From NCBI RefSeq assembly GCF_947331465.1, contig NZ_CAMZOK010000001.1, forward strand, positions 1,674,001 through 1,738,000: a stretch of DNA of 64,000 bases, given 5' to 3'. Below, piece after piece: positions 1 through 8,861 of the stretch. The DNA is from Shimia sp. Alg240-R146 (GTDB taxonomy: Bacteria; Pseudomonadota; Alphaproteobacteria; Rhodobacterales; Rhodobacteraceae). The first letter of the stretch is position 1; the number at the start of each line of letters is the position of its first letter. Under the pieces are notes generated by a model. That model worked only from the letters and a program-made list of their open reading frames with translations. It did not search any database and was not told where the DNA came from. Made by a program: the position numbers and the translations under genes.

Positions 1-55
1 GGCTTATGAGGCGGATGCGATCAAGGCGCTGGCGGCGAAAGAGAAGAAAACGTGA
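1..55 (+). CDS. C-terminal tail of an upstream gene, probably PhoH-like ATPase (partial)
   Basis: An open frame enters from the left edge and stops with TGA at 53-55, leaving 17 residues of a lysine/alanine-rich tail (ends AAKEKKT). Nothing in so short a piece identifies it directly. In alphaproteobacteria the gene just before ybeY is normally phoH/ybeZ, an ATP-binding protein that works with YbeY in RNA and ribosome metabolism, and PhoH proteins often end in a charged tail. The assignment is inference from gene order only. Confidence 0.45.
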   Translation, partial: AYEADAIKALAAKEKKT

Positions 56-103
56 CACGTCATTCGAGCCACGGCGTGTCCGGTTCCGCAGGCGGGCCGA
101 GCT

Positions 104-595
104 GTGCTGACTGACACGATCATCGAGGATGACCGTTGGACCGAGATCGGTTTTGAGACGCTGGCGGAAACGGCGGCCGAGGCCGCTTTGGTGCATCTCG
201 GGTTGTCGACGGGCGATTTTGAAATCGCCGTGCTGGCCTGTGATGACGCCCGCATTTCTGAGTTGAACACTGAATTTCGCGACAAACCGACGCCGACCAA
301 TGTTCTCAGTTGGCCGAGTGATGAGCGTGGGGCGGTGGAAGACGGCGATGTGCCATCCCCACCAGAGGGGTTTGATACTGAACTGGGCGACATTGCGATT
401 GCCTTTGAAACCTGTCTAAAAGAGGCCGAAACAGCAGGCAAACCATTGGCGGATCACGTCATGCATCTGGTTGTACATGGGGTGCTGCATCTTTTGGGGT
501 ATGATCATATCCGTGACAAAGATGCCACTTTGATGGAAGGGCTGGAAACAGCCATACTTGGCAAAATGGGTCTTTCGGACCCATATGAGATATGA
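104..595 (+). CDS. ybeY: rRNA maturation endoribonuclease YbeY
   Basis: Single-strand-specific zinc endoribonuclease involved in 16S rRNA 3'-end maturation and ribosome quality control in the cytoplasm. The 163-residue product carries the family signature HGVLHLLGYDH, giving the three zinc ligands His125, His129 and His135, and the upstream block around residues 53-72 (LNTEFRDKPTPTNVLSW) typical of the family. Length is normal. The start is GTG at 104; no ATG nearby would keep the conserved N-terminus. It lies between the presumed phoH tail and corC, the usual ybeZ-ybeY-ybeX-lnt arrangement, and is probably co-transcribed with them (30 nt to corC). Confidence 0.95.
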   Translation: MLTDTIIEDDRWTEIGFETLAETAAEAALVHLGLSTGDFEIAVLACDDARISELNTEFRDKPTPTNVLSWPSDERGAVEDGDVPSPPEGFDTELGDIAIAFETCLKEAETAGKPLADHVMHLVVHGVLHLLGYDHIRDKDATLMEGLETAILGKMGLSDPYEI

Positions 596-625
596 ACGGG
601 GGCGCATCCCCAACGGAAAGGGCCA

Positions 626-1510
626 ATGGGCGACACCATCGACGGATCCTCTAACGCGGCGCTTAGCGCGCGGCCGGAAGGTCAACCAAAGAAAAAAGGC
701 AGTCTGATCAGACGGCTGTTTTCGAAATCCGCAGAGATACCGGCGGCCAGCGATGGCACGCAGGTGACTCCCACTCCTGCACCCCAGTCACATGGCATGA
801 TCAACCTGCGCCGTATGCGCGTGGAAGATGTGGCTGTGCCCAAGGCCGACATCGTGGCGGTGCCCAACTCCATCAGCGAAGCCGAGTTGTTGCAGGTGTT
901 TCGGGACAGTGGAATGACCCGCTTGCCGGTGTATGATGGGACGTTGGACACGCCCATCGGGTTTGTTCACCTCAAAGATTTTGCCCTGCGGCACGGGTTC
1001 AACGGCGACGCGGGCAGTTTGAAAATCGATCAAATGTTGCGGCCTTTGCTATTTGTGCCGCCGTCCATGGCGATTGGCGTGCTCTTGGCCAAGATGCAGG
1101 CCGAGCGGCGCCACATGGCGCTGGTGATCGACGAATATGGCGGCGTGGACGGTCTGGCGACTATTGAAGACCTGATTGAACAGGTGATCGGCGAGATCGA
1201 AGACGAGCACGATGTTGAAGAGGCTGATTTCTGGGTACAAGAGCGCCCCGGAAGCTATCTGGCTTTGTCCAAAACCCCCCTGGAGGAATTTGAGGCTGCG
1301 ATTGGCCGCTCGCTGACACACCATGAGGACATTGACGGCGAGGAGATCGACACGCTTGGCGGGTTGGTCTTTATGCTGTGTGGCCACGTGCCTGCGCGCG
1401 GCGAAGTGGTGGAATTACCTGACGGTGTGGCCTTTGAGGTGGTGGATGCGGATCCGCGCAGGATCAAGCGCTTGCGGGTGCTATTGCCGACGGAAGCCGC
1501 CAATGGCTGA
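626..1510 (+). CDS. corC: CorC/HlyC-type CBS-domain protein (YbeX)
   Basis: Cytoplasmic CBS-pair protein linked to magnesium/cobalt homeostasis and, in the ybeZYX operon, to ribosome metabolism. It has 294 residues: a basic N-terminal tail (to about 60), CBS1 about 64-124, CBS2 about 134-190 ending in the hallmark IDEYGGVDG at 168-176 followed by an acidic helix, and a C-terminal transporter-associated (CorC_HlyC) domain about 207-290. There are no membrane segments, so it is the soluble YbeX form and not a full DUF21 transporter. It overlaps lnt by 8 nt, which suggests translational coupling. The old 'hemolysin' name is not supported by function. Confidence 0.92.
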   Translation: MGDTIDGSSNAALSARPEGQPKKKGSLIRRLFSKSAEIPAASDGTQVTPTPAPQSHGMINLRRMRVEDVAVPKADIVAVPNSISEAELLQVFRDSGMTRLPVYDGTLDTPIGFVHLKDFALRHGFNGDAGSLKIDQMLRPLLFVPPSMAIGVLLAKMQAERRHMALVIDEYGGVDGLATIEDLIEQVIGEIEDEHDVEEADFWVQERPGSYLALSKTPLEEFEAAIGRSLTHHEDIDGEEIDTLGGLVFMLCGHVPARGEVVELPDGVAFEVVDADPRRIKRLRVLLPTEAANG

Positions 1511-3035
1511 CAGCGCTGTTGTGCAGCGCTGGCGGGTGTCGGGCTGGAAGCAAGTAACGCTATGTGTGGTATTGGGCGCGCTGGGCGCGCTGGGACATCC
1601 CCCGTTTGATCTTTGGTTTTTGACTGTGGCCGCATTTGTTGCGGTGTTTGGATTGGCCTTGCGGTGTGAGAGCAATCGCGACTGGGCCAAAACCGGCTTC
1701 TGGTTCGGGTTTGGCTACTTTGCGGTGGCGCTGCACTGGATAGTCGAGCCGTTTCTGGTGGACGTGGCGCGACATGGATGGATGGCGCCGTTTGCTTTGG
1801 TGATGATGGCAGCGGGTGGGGCAGCATTCTGGGCTGTAGCGTTTGGCATCGCGGGTTGGTTGCGGCGTGGACTGGGCGGGGTTGCGGCCTTGGCTGTGGC
1901 GATGACCGCCACCGAGTTGCTGCGGGCCTATGTGTTGACCGGATTTCCATGGGCCATGCCGTCCTATGTGTTGGTCAACCAGATGGCAGGGCAGATGGCG
2001 GCCTTTGTAGGCCCGCATGGGGTGAATTTTTTGCTGTTTCTGTTGGCAGGCGGTCTGGCCTTTGGCGCGGTGCGCCGGTGGCGATGGATCTGGGGCGTGG
2101 CCGGTGCGGTGATGTTGGCGCTGTGGGTGCCTGTGCCGGCTCAATTGCCCGAAGCTAGAAAGCATGCGGATGCCGCTGTGGTGGTGCGGCTGGTGCAGCC
2201 CAACGCCCTACAGCATCTGAAGTGGCATCCTGACCATGTTTTGAAATTCTTTCAGCGTTCACTTGCTTTGACTGCCCAAGCGGCTCAGGAGGCCGATGCA
2301 GCGGTGCCGGATCTTGTGGTCTGGCCGGAAACCTCGGTGCCGTGGACGTTGGACAATGCGGAGAATGCGCTGTTGGCGGCGGCGGGCGCGGCTCGTGGTG
2401 CGCCGGTTGTGTTGGGGTTGAACCGTTATGAAGGGGAGCGGGTTTTTAACACAGTGGCGGTTGTGTCGCCGGATGGTGCAGTGACCGATGTCTATGACAA
2501 ACACCATCTTGTGCCCTTTGGTGAATACATTCCGCTTGGCGATTTTCTTGGCCGGTTTGGGCTGCGGGGATTGGCCAGCCGGCATGGCGGGGGCTATTCT
2601 GAGGGCGCGGGGCCTGCGCTGATCGATCTTGGCGCCTTGGGGAAGGCTTTGCCGTTGATCTGCTATGAGGCGGTATTCCCGCAAGACACGCGCGTCAGAG
2701 GTGAGCGGCCTCGTGTGATGCTGCATATGACCAATGATGCGTGGTTCGGAAACTTTTCCGGCCCGTACCAACATCTGGCGCAGACACGCATGCGCGCGAT
2801 CGAGACCGGCGTGCCGGTGTTACGGGCGGCCAACACGGGTGTGTCAGCGGCGATTGATGCGAAAGGGCGCGTGCTGGCAATGCTGCCTTTGGGCGAGGCA
2901 GGCTATTTGGATGTCGCCTTGCCGGACCTCGGCCCCGACACGCTTTATGCACGTTGGGGCGATCTGCCTATGGGCTTGTTTCTGGTTCTGCTGATTGTTG
3001 CTGGCGTGGCGGTGCGGCAGCGCGAAACCGATTGA
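1503..3035 (+). CDS. lnt: Apolipoprotein N-acyltransferase
   Basis: Inner-membrane enzyme that N-acylates the lipid-modified cysteine of apolipoproteins, the last step of lipoprotein maturation. The 510-residue protein has an N-terminal multi-spanning domain (about residues 15-215) and a C-terminal nitrilase-fold domain. The catalytic triad can be placed: Glu276 in WPETS, Lys333 in DKHHLVPFGEY and Cys387 in LICYEA; the Cys number is the same as in E. coli Lnt. The ATG at 1503 was chosen because it starts the conserved N-terminus and overlaps the corC stop; the open frame extends upstream to 1323 inside corC but those residues look like antisense noise. Fourth gene of the phoH-ybeY-corC-lnt operon. 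Confidence 0.95.
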   Translation: MADSAVVQRWRVSGWKQVTLCVVLGALGALGHPPFDLWFLTVAAFVAVFGLALRCESNRDWAKTGFWFGFGYFAVALHWIVEPFLVDVARHGWMAPFALVMMAAGGAAFWAVAFGIAGWLRRGLGGVAALAVAMTATELLRAYVLTGFPWAMPSYVLVNQMAGQMAAFVGPHGVNFLLFLLAGGLAFGAVRRWRWIWGVAGAVMLALWVPVPAQLPEARKHADAAVVVRLVQPNALQHLKWHPDHVLKFFQRSLALTAQAAQEADAAVPDLVVWPETSVPWTLDNAENALLAAAGAARGAPVVLGLNRYEGERVFNTVAVVSPDGAVTDVYDKHHLVPFGEYIPLGDFLGRFGLRGLASRHGGGYSEGAGPALIDLGALGKALPLICYEAVFPQDTRVRGERPRVMLHMTNDAWFGNFSGPYQHLAQTRMRAIETGVPVLRAANTGVSAAIDAKGRVLAMLPLGEAGYLDVALPDLGPDTLYARWGDLPMGLFLVLLIVAGVAVRQRETD

Positions 3036-3074
3036 CCCGCCTGCCAGTTCCACGTATTTGCTGACTCTGAATTT

Positions 3075-3120
3075 CCGTCACAACGGCTTCCTGACGTGAC
3101 GGTTTTAATCCAATGGAGCA
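3075..3120 (+). promoter_or_regulatory. SAM/SAH riboswitch in the metK leader
   Basis: The leader contains arms CCGTCAC (3075-3081) and GTGACGG (3096-3102) enclosing the loop AACGGCTTCCTGAC, then a short linker and TGGAGCA (3114-3120), 8 nt before the metK ATG. The loop and the GGAGCA element match, from memory, the conserved core of the SAM/SAH riboswitch class of Rhodobacterales, where the GGAG Shine-Dalgarno sequence pairs with the loop (CTTCC) to form an H-type pseudoknot when SAM or SAH is bound. Ligand binding would therefore mask the metK ribosome binding site and repress SAM synthesis. Confidence 0.88.
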
Positions 3121-3128
3121 CCACCCCC

Positions 3129-4310
3129 ATGGCACGTAAGAACTATACTTTTACTTCCGAGAGCGTCTCGGAGGGCCACCCAGATAAAGTTTGCGATCGC
3201 ATCTCGGACGCGGTTTTAGATGCGTTTCTGGCCGAAGAACCCGAAGCGCGTGTGGCCTGTGAGACCTTTGCCACGACGAACCGTGTGGTTATCGGTGGGG
3301 AAGTGGGGCTGTCGGATCAGGACAAGCTGCACGAATACATGGGGCGGATCGATGAGATCGCGCGCGCCTGCATCAAAGACATTGGCTATGAGCAGGACAA
3401 GTTTCACCACGAGACCGTGGAAATCACCAACCTGTTGCACGAGCAATCCGCACATATCGCACAAGGTGTCGACGCCAGCGGCGAGAAAGACGAGGGGGCG
3501 GGTGATCAGGGCATTATGTTTGGTCATGCCACCACCGAAACCGACGCATTGATGCCAGCGCCCATCCAATACTCCCACGCGATCCTGCGCCGTCTGGCCG
3601 AGGTGCGCAAATCGGGGCAGGAGCCGACGCTGGGGCCGGATGCGAAATCGCAACTTTCCGTGGTTTATGAGGATGGCAAACCGGTGGGCGTGAGCTCAAT
3701 CGTGTTGTCGACGCAGCATTTGGACGAAGCTATGACAAGCGCCGACGTCCGCGCGGTGGTGGAACCTTACATTCGTGAGACCCTGCCAGCGGGCTGGATC
3801 AGCGACGCCACCGAATGGCACGTAAACCCGACCGGCAAGTTCGTGATCGGTGGCCCCGATGGGGACGCGGGTCTGACGGGCCGCAAGATCATTGTCGACA
3901 CCTACGGTGGCGCAGCGCCACATGGCGGCGGCGCGTTCTCCGGCAAAGATCCAACCAAAGTGGACCGATCGGCAGCCTACGCGGCGCGATATCTGGCAAA
4001 AAACGTGGTGGCGGCCGGTCTGGCGGAACGTTGCACCATTCAGCTGTCTTATGCGATTGGCGTAAGTGAGCCGCTGTCGATCTATTGCGACCACTATGGC
4101 ACGGGCGAGATTGATCCGGCCAAGATCGAAAACGCGATCCGGCAGGTCATGAGCCTGACACCGCGCGGCATTCGCGAGCAGTTGCAGCTCAACAAACCGA
4201 TCTATCAGCGCACGGCGGCCTATGGCCACTTTGGCCGCGCGCCTGAGGCGGACGGCGGTTTCAGCTGGGAACGCACGGATTTGGTTGAGGATCTGAAATC
4301 CGCGCTGTGA
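3129..4310 (+). CDS. metK: S-adenosylmethionine synthetase
   Basis: Makes SAM from methionine and ATP in the cytosol. The 393-residue protein shows GHPDK at 16-20 (catalytic His17), GAGDQG at 123-128 (ATP site) and GGGAFSGKD at 266-274 (phosphate-binding loop), and is of the usual length. The start is ATG 3129, giving the classical [21 protein letters not shown]-terminus; the Shine-Dalgarno GGAG is 3115-3118. An upstream in-frame GTG at 3096 lies inside the riboswitch stem and is not the start. It is followed by an intrinsic terminator at 4381. Regulation by SAM/SAH through the leader is strongly suggested. Confidence 0.97.
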   Translation: MARKNYTFTSESVSEGHPDKVCDRISDAVLDAFLAEEPEARVACETFATTNRVVIGGEVGLSDQDKLHEYMGRIDEIARACIKDIGYEQDKFHHETVEITNLLHEQSAHIAQGVDASGEKDEGAGDQGIMFGHATTETDALMPAPIQYSHAILRRLAEVRKSGQEPTLGPDAKSQLSVVYEDGKPVGVSSIVLSTQHLDEAMTSADVRAVVEPYIRETLPAGWISDATEWHVNPTGKFVIGGPDGDAGLTGRKIIVDTYGGAAPHGGGAFSGKDPTKVDRSAAYAARYLAKNVVAAGLAERCTIQLSYAIGVSEPLSIYCDHYGTGEIDPAKIENAIRQVMSLTPRGIREQLQLNKPIYQRTAAYGHFGRAPEADGGFSWERTDLVEDLKSAL

Positions 4311-4380
4311 GACGAAGGCCAAGAGGTCACTCGAAAGCCGAAAGGTTTGATGGTGTTATCCTGTCTTGAGGTTTCGAAAA

Positions 4381-4418
4381 AAAGGCGCTGCCCGTCCGAT
4401 GACCGGCAGCGCCTTTTG
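4381..4418 (+). terminator. Intrinsic terminator after metK
   Basis: A perfect 12-bp stem, AAAGGCGCTGCC (4381-4392) with GGCAGCGCCTTT (4405-4416), and a 12-nt loop, followed by TTTTG. It lies 70 nt after the metK stop; the A-run before the stem means it could also act on minus-strand transcription. Confidence 0.85.
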
Positions 4419-4489
4419 TAATTGACGGGATCTTTCGCCAACACTGGAATGCGCGCCACCAATTCCTGCGTCTTTCCGGCTCAAATCGT

Positions 4490-4750
4490 CTAGTCGCCGG
4501 AATTTGACGTTTCTGCTTTCTTGAACACCATTAGTGTAATGAACAAGCCCGCGATCAGAAGCATGTGTGCAGACGCGGTCAAGCCGAATACGAAATAGCT
4601 GCCGACCATTAGAGAAAATATGGAACTCCACATCCACGCCAGCATTTGCATCATCAAATGAGCGGTGGACAGAGAATGGTTTTTCAACGGATTTTTGGTT
4701 TCATCCATGACAGACGTCCACGTTGAATTCGTTTTGGCATTATTAATCAT
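4490..4750 (-). CDS. Small two-helix membrane protein, unknown function
   Basis: An 86-residue product is predicted. The start is ATG at 4748-4750, chosen because AGGAGG stands 7 nt upstream (4757-4762 region on this strand), an unusually good ribosome binding site. Residues 1-30 are polar; two hydrophobic segments follow, about residues 32-52 (methionine-rich, MMQMLAWMWSSIFSLM) and 56-75, with a short charged tail ending TSNSGD. No family was recognised. It stands alone between metK and a BASS transporter, with its own leader. The strong RBS and membrane topology argue that it is a real gene. Confidence 0.6.
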   Translation of the reverse strand: MINNAKTNSTWTSVMDETKNPLKNHSLSTAHLMMQMLAWMWSSIFSLMVGSYFVFGLTASAHMLLIAGLFITLMVFKKAETSNSGD

Positions 4751-5125
4751 TGTTTTCCTCCTGTTACCTCGTGACCCAGACCTTACGTTTGACACGTAAG
4801 CGATCGCCTCTGCGAGTGTGCTAGACCTCATGAAGGATCAAGGGGCCTTCTTGAGTGGTGGTCTCTAAACTACGCTACGGCGAAGCAAGCGGACCATTTT
4901 TAGATCTCTTTGCAGCAATCTTGCATTGCAAAAATACCCGAATGGGATTTGCTAAACTCACAAAGCATCGTTGCGAGTTTGTTGTAAGATAGCGCAATGC
5001 GTCATGGGCGGTTCCTGTGCACGAGCCAGGTCAGTTTTGTAACCCGACGGCACTTCCCTTACGAAATCTTTGGTACTGTCGGGAAATTGTGCGACGGTCT
5101 CCCCCGCGAATAGGGAGGAATATCT
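4751..5125. other. 375-nt divergent intergenic region
   Basis: This holds the leaders of the divergent small membrane protein and the BASS transporter. It is visibly richer in A+T than its surroundings, as expected for promoters, and has a short inverted repeat TTTGCA...TGCAAA around 4909-4932. I could not assign -35/-10 boxes with confidence. The right end carries the strong ribosome binding site GGGAGG of the transporter. Confidence 0.4.
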
Positions 5126-5986
5126 ATGCTCATCGACGTGGCTCTGCCGCTATCACTTGCTTTCATTATGTTTTCACTTGGCTTTGGCCTGACGTTTGCC
5201 GATTTTGGCCGGGTCTTGACCATGCCAAAGGCGGTGCTGACGGGCGTAGTGATGCAGATCGGGGCGGTGCCTTTGGTGGCGTACCTCTTGCTCATTGTCT
5301 TTAATTTGCCGCCTGCGATGGCTTTTGGCGTAATGATCCTCGCCTTTTGTCCGGGCGGTGTGACATCCAATATCCTAACGAAACTGGGCGGCGGCACTGT
5401 GGCGCTTTCAATCACTCTGACGGCGGTGGTGAGCCTTTTGTCGGTGATTACCGTCCCGATTTTGGTTGTATGGGCTGGCGCGACCTTTCTCGGCGAGGCC
5501 GCACCTGAGGTGAACGTGTTGGGCATCGGCATGTCGATGTTCGCCATCACAGCGGTACCGGTTTTGATTGGCTTGCTGACCCGTTGGGTGGCCAGTGGCG
5601 TGGCCGACAAAATCGAAAAAGTCGTGTCAGCGTTGGCGCTGGTTCTGTTTTTGGTGATCGTGGCTGCTGCCTTGGCGACAAACTGGGACCTGTTCATGGC
5701 CAATATCTGGACGCTTGGTCCGGTTCTGATGCTGTTGAATGCTTTGCTTCTGGTGCTCGGTGTCGGTGTGGCGCGGCTTTTGGGCCTGTCAGGACCAGAT
5801 GGCTTGTGTATCTCGGTGGAAATGGGCGTGCAGAATGCAACTCTGGGTATCACTGTGGCGGGCATGGTTGCACAGGCGTCGGGCATTCCGGAATTTGCGG
5901 TGCCAGCGGCGCTCTACGGGATTACCATGTACATCGTGACAATTCCGGGCATGTTCATTCTGCGGTCGATTTTTGGAAAAAGCTGA
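5126..5986 (+). CDS. Bile acid:sodium symporter (BASS) family transporter
   Basis: Secondary transporter of the inner membrane, 286 residues and almost wholly hydrophobic, with about nine predicted helices. The segment AFCPGGVTSNILTKLGGG (about 75-92) matches the conserved unwound-helix region that in BASS structures binds sodium and substrate, and a second polar stretch MGVQNATLGI near 235-244 matches the paired crossing motif. Bacterial members move organic anions (pantoate, keto acids, sulfur compounds) with Na+; the substrate cannot be told from sequence. The ATG at 5126 has GGGAGG about 7 nt upstream. It is apparently monocistronic: trmB starts 62 nt later with its own leader. Confidence 0.88.
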   Translation: MLIDVALPLSLAFIMFSLGFGLTFADFGRVLTMPKAVLTGVVMQIGAVPLVAYLLLIVFNLPPAMAFGVMILAFCPGGVTSNILTKLGGGTVALSITLTAVVSLLSVITVPILVVWAGATFLGEAAPEVNVLGIGMSMFAITAVPVLIGLLTRWVASGVADKIEKVVSALALVLFLVIVAAALATNWDLFMANIWTLGPVLMLLNALLLVLGVGVARLLGLSGPDGLCISVEMGVQNATLGITVAGMVAQASGIPEFAVPAALYGITMYIVTIPGMFILRSIFGKS

Positions 5987-6048
5987 GCGCATCTTGACCC
6001 GAAGGGCAGGGTGCGGCAAAGGCACGGGCGATCCAAGCGAGAGAACTC

Positions 6049-6771
6049 ATGTCCGAGAAGCCGACAGATAAACACCCTTCGGGCGCCCCTTGGCGCAACT
6101 TTTATGGCCGTTTCAAAGGCAAAGGGTTGCGTTCTAGCCAAGAGGCCTATCTGGAAGAAGACCTTGCCAAGCTGAGCCCTGGCAAAGTCACCTGGGACGA
6201 AAACCCGGACCGTACCAATCTGGACCTGGAAGCGCTTTTTGGCGATCGCGATGTCTGGCTGGAGATCGGGTTTGGCGGCGGCGAGCACATGGTGCATCAG
6301 GCCGTGGAGAACCCGGATGTAGGCATCATTGGGTGTGAACCTTATATCAACGGCGTGGCAATGCTGTTGGGCAAGATCCGAAAAGCGGGGGCCGACAACA
6401 TCCGCGTGCATCCCGGCGATGCACGCGACATGTTTGACGTGCTGCCCGACCAGAGCCTTAGCCGTGCGTTTTTGCTGTACCCTGATCCGTGGCCCAAGAA
6501 GCGCCACCACCGGCGTCGTTTCGTGACGCCCGATCACCTTGAGCCGCTCGCGCGCAAGCTAAAGCCCGGCGCCATTTTCCGAGTGGCGACTGATATTCCC
6601 GACTATGTGCGCCAGACGTTGGAACAGGTGCCCAAGCAAGGGTTTGACTGGCTCGCGGAAAGTCCTGAGGATTGGCGCGAGCCATGGGGGGACTGGATTT
6701 CCACACGGTATGAACAGAAAGCGTTTCGCGAGGGTCGCACGCCGCACTATCTGACGTTTAGGAAAGCGTAA
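6049..6771 (+). CDS. trmB: tRNA (guanine-N7-)-methyltransferase
   Basis: Methylates G46 in the variable loop of tRNAs using SAM. The 240-residue protein has the SAM-binding loop EIGFGGGEHM at 72-81, the acidic residue of the following strand in GCEPY (95-99), and the TrmB signature PDPWPKKRHHRRR at 145-157, where the aspartate is the catalytic residue. The N-terminal extension (about 50 residues) is usual for alphaproteobacteria. In Rhodobacterales trmB often sits close to metK, as here. Confidence 0.95.
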   Translation: MSEKPTDKHPSGAPWRNFYGRFKGKGLRSSQEAYLEEDLAKLSPGKVTWDENPDRTNLDLEALFGDRDVWLEIGFGGGEHMVHQAVENPDVGIIGCEPYINGVAMLLGKIRKAGADNIRVHPGDARDMFDVLPDQSLSRAFLLYPDPWPKKRHHRRRFVTPDHLEPLARKLKPGAIFRVATDIPDYVRQTLEQVPKQGFDWLAESPEDWREPWGDWISTRYEQKAFREGRTPHYLTFRKA

Positions 6772-6897
6772 GGGGCCGGCCCCTCGGCCTGCGGCCTCAC
6801 CACGGGATATTTTTGGCAAAAGGAAGCGGCGTGCGGATTTACGGGCGGCACGTGTTGCGCTAACAGCGTAACCAAGAGCAAGAAGGATACGCGCACT
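6770..6897 (+). other. trmB-aroA spacer with a GGGATATTTTTGGC-type sequence
   Basis: After the trmB stop there is a GC-rich self-complementary stretch (GGGGCCGGCCCC at 6771-6782) and then CACGGGATATTTTTGGCAAAAGGAAG (within 6799-6824). Similar G(A/G)(G/T)ATTTTTGGC(A/C)A(A/G)A strings occur, to my recollection, behind many Rhodobacteraceae genes. It may act as a transcript end or processing site. No gene is seen. Confidence 0.3.
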
Positions 6898-8244
6898 ATG
6901 TCCGGCCACGGCACTCCTATTCCGATGACATCCCGCCCCTGCGGGCCTCTCCAAGGCGAGGCCAATGTGCCTGGCGACAAGTCGATCAGCCATCGTAGCC
7001 TGATCCTTGGCGCGATGTCTGTAGGTGAGACTAAGATTTCCGGCCTGCTGGAAGGCGAAGACGTTCTGGACACGGGCAAGGCGATGGCGGCTTTCGGGGC
7101 TGAGGTGATCAACCACGGCGGCGGCAATTGGTCGGTGCATGGCGTGGGCGTTGGCGGCTTTGCAGAGCCGGACAACGTGATTGACTGCGGCAACTCGGGC
7201 ACCGGTGTGCGCTTGATCATGGGCGCTATGGCGACCTGTGATATCACGGTGACATTCACTGGCGACGCGAGCCTTAACGGGCGGCCTATGGCGCGGGTGA
7301 CCGACCCGATTGCGCTGTTTGGCGCGCAAGCCGTTGGTCGCGCCGGTGGGCGTTTGCCGATGACAATAGTGGGCGCAAAAGATCCGACACCCGTGCGTTA
7401 TGAGGTGCCGATGCCTTCGGCGCAGGTGAAGTCGGCTGTCCTGCTGGCGGGACTGAATGCGCCGGGTCAGACAGTTGTGATCGAGAAAGAAGCCACGCGT
7501 GACCATACGGAGCGCATGTTGGCGGGCTTTGGGGCCGAAATTTCAGTTGAGCAAACCGATGAAGGGCGGGTCATCACGCTGACCGGTCAACCCGAGTTGA
7601 AGCCACAGGTGATCGCGGTACCAAGGGATCCAAGCTCGGCGGCTTTTCCAGTTTGTGCCGCGGTGATCACGCCGGGGTCCGATGTGTTGGTGCCCAATAT
7701 CGGCTTGAACCCAACCCGCGCGGGACTGTTCACCACACTGCGCGAGATGGGCGCCGATCTGACTTATGAAAACGAGCGCGAAGAGGGTGGGGAGCCAGTG
7801 GCGGACCTGCGGGCGAAGTTTTCGCCTGATCTTAAAGGCATCGAAGTCGATCCGGCGCGCGCGGCGAGTATGATTGATGAATACCCTGTGCTGTCTGTGG
7901 TGGCGTCCTTTGCCCAAGGCGAAACTGTGATGCGCGGCGTGAAAGAGCTGCGGGTCAAGGAAAGCGATCGGATTGACGCTATGGCGACGGGGTTGCGCCT
8001 GAATGGCGTGGAGGTCGACGAAGGTGACGATTGGTGGATTGTCAAAGGGCTGGGCCATGGCAATGTGCCGGGCGGGGCGACCTGCGCAAGCCATTTGGAT
8101 CACCGCATCGCCATGAGCTTTATGGTGATGGGCATGGCCGCGCGAAGCCCGGTCAGCGTGGATGACGGCAGCCCGATTGCCACGTCTTTCCCGATTTTTG
8201 AGCCGTTGATGGCGGGTCTGGGTGCTGACGTGGTGCGGGGCTAA
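6898..8244 (+). CDS. aroA: 3-phosphoshikimate 1-carboxyvinyltransferase (EPSP synthase, CP4-like class II)
   Basis: Sixth step of the shikimate pathway: shikimate-3-phosphate + PEP to EPSP. The 448-residue protein contains [10 protein letters not shown] at 25-34 (PEP/S3P lysine and arginine), the loop [14 protein letters not shown] at 96-109, RDHTEKM-like [16 protein letters not shown] and LDHRIAMSF, all in the order and spacing of the Agrobacterium CP4 enzyme. In the PEP-site loop, CP4 has Ala100 (associated with glyphosate tolerance) whereas this protein has Gly101, the ordinary sensitive residue. The cmk start follows 4 nt after the stop, so aroA-cmk is an operon. Confidence 0.96.
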   Translation: MSGHGTPIPMTSRPCGPLQGEANVPGDKSISHRSLILGAMSVGETKISGLLEGEDVLDTGKAMAAFGAEVINHGGGNWSVHGVGVGGFAEPDNVIDCGNSGTGVRLIMGAMATCDITVTFTGDASLNGRPMARVTDPIALFGAQAVGRAGGRLPMTIVGAKDPTPVRYEVPMPSAQVKSAVLLAGLNAPGQTVVIEKEATRDHTERMLAGFGAEISVEQTDEGRVITLTGQPELKPQVIAVPRDPSSAAFPVCAAVITPGSDVLVPNIGLNPTRAGLFTTLREMGADLTYENEREEGGEPVADLRAKFSPDLKGIEVDPARAASMIDEYPVLSVVASFAQGETVMRGVKELRVKESDRIDAMATGLRLNGVEVDEGDDWWIVKGLGHGNVPGGATCASHLDHRIAMSFMVMGMAARSPVSVDDGSPIATSFPIFEPLMAGLGADVVRG

Positions 8245-8248
8245 GCGG

Positions 8249-8857
8249 ATGGCCTTTACCATAGCGATTGATGGGCCTGCAGCGGCAGGCAAAGGCACGA
8301 TTTCCAAGGCCGTGGCTTTGCATTTCGGCTTTGCGCATTTGGACACCGGGCTGCTGTATCGCGCGGTTGGGGCCAAGACGCTGGACGGGACCGATCCGAT
8401 CGCGGCGGCACAGGCCTTGGTCGCAGAAGACCTTGAGGCGCAGGATTTGCGCACGCCCGACGTGGCACAGGCAGCCAGCCGTGTCGCGGTGATTGGCGAT
8501 GTGCGTGCGGCGCTGGTGGATTTTCAGCGAGCTTTTGCGCGGCGTGCCGGCGGAGCGGTTCTGGATGGGCGAGATATCGGCACAGTTATTTGCCCACGTG
8601 CGGAGGCAAAGCTATTTGTGACGGCGAGCGCCGAAGTGCGGGCAGAACGGCGGTATCAGGAATTGGTGGGTAATGGCACACAGACGTCGTTTGAGACTGT
8701 GTTGGCCGATGTGAAAGAGCGCGATACGCGTGACCGTGATCGCGCCGAAGCCCCGATGGTTGCGGCCAAAGACGCGACGGTGATTGATACCTCTGCGCTG
8801 TCAATCGACGATGCAATTTCTGCGGCAATCACAGCGATCGAAGCTGCACGCGGCTGA
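8249..8857 (+). CDS. cmk: (d)CMP kinase
   Basis: Phosphorylates CMP/dCMP with ATP. The 202-residue protein has the P-loop GPAAAGKGT at 9-17, [10 protein letters not shown] after it (acceptor-binding) and DGRDIGT in the centre. The start is ATG 8249, directly after the aroA stop; the open frame upstream (from 8222) overlaps aroA and has no family support. In most proteobacteria cmk is followed by rpsA; here 3.3 kb of other genes lie between. It ends only 4 nt from the convergent hxlR-type gene. Confidence 0.95.
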   Translation: MAFTIAIDGPAAAGKGTISKAVALHFGFAHLDTGLLYRAVGAKTLDGTDPIAAAQALVAEDLEAQDLRTPDVAQAASRVAVIGDVRAALVDFQRAFARRAGGAVLDGRDIGTVICPRAEAKLFVTASAEVRAERRYQELVGNGTQTSFETVLADVKERDTRDRDRAEAPMVAAKDATVIDTSALSIDDAISAAITAIEAARG

Positions 8858-8861
8858 CCCC

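Noticed and set aside
626-1510. Annotation of the CBS-domain protein as a haemolysin
   Set aside because: The name is historical; the soluble CBS pair plus transporter-associated domain fits YbeX/CorC and there is no toxin feature.
3096-3128. GTG at 3096 as the start of metK
   Set aside because: It lies in the 3' arm of the riboswitch stem, has no ribosome binding site, and adds 11 residues absent from MetK proteins.
5059-5886. A 275-codon minus-strand frame opposite the BASS transporter gene
   Set aside because: Antisense shadow: threonine/proline-rich and without a family; the plus-strand transporter has clear motifs and a ribosome binding site.
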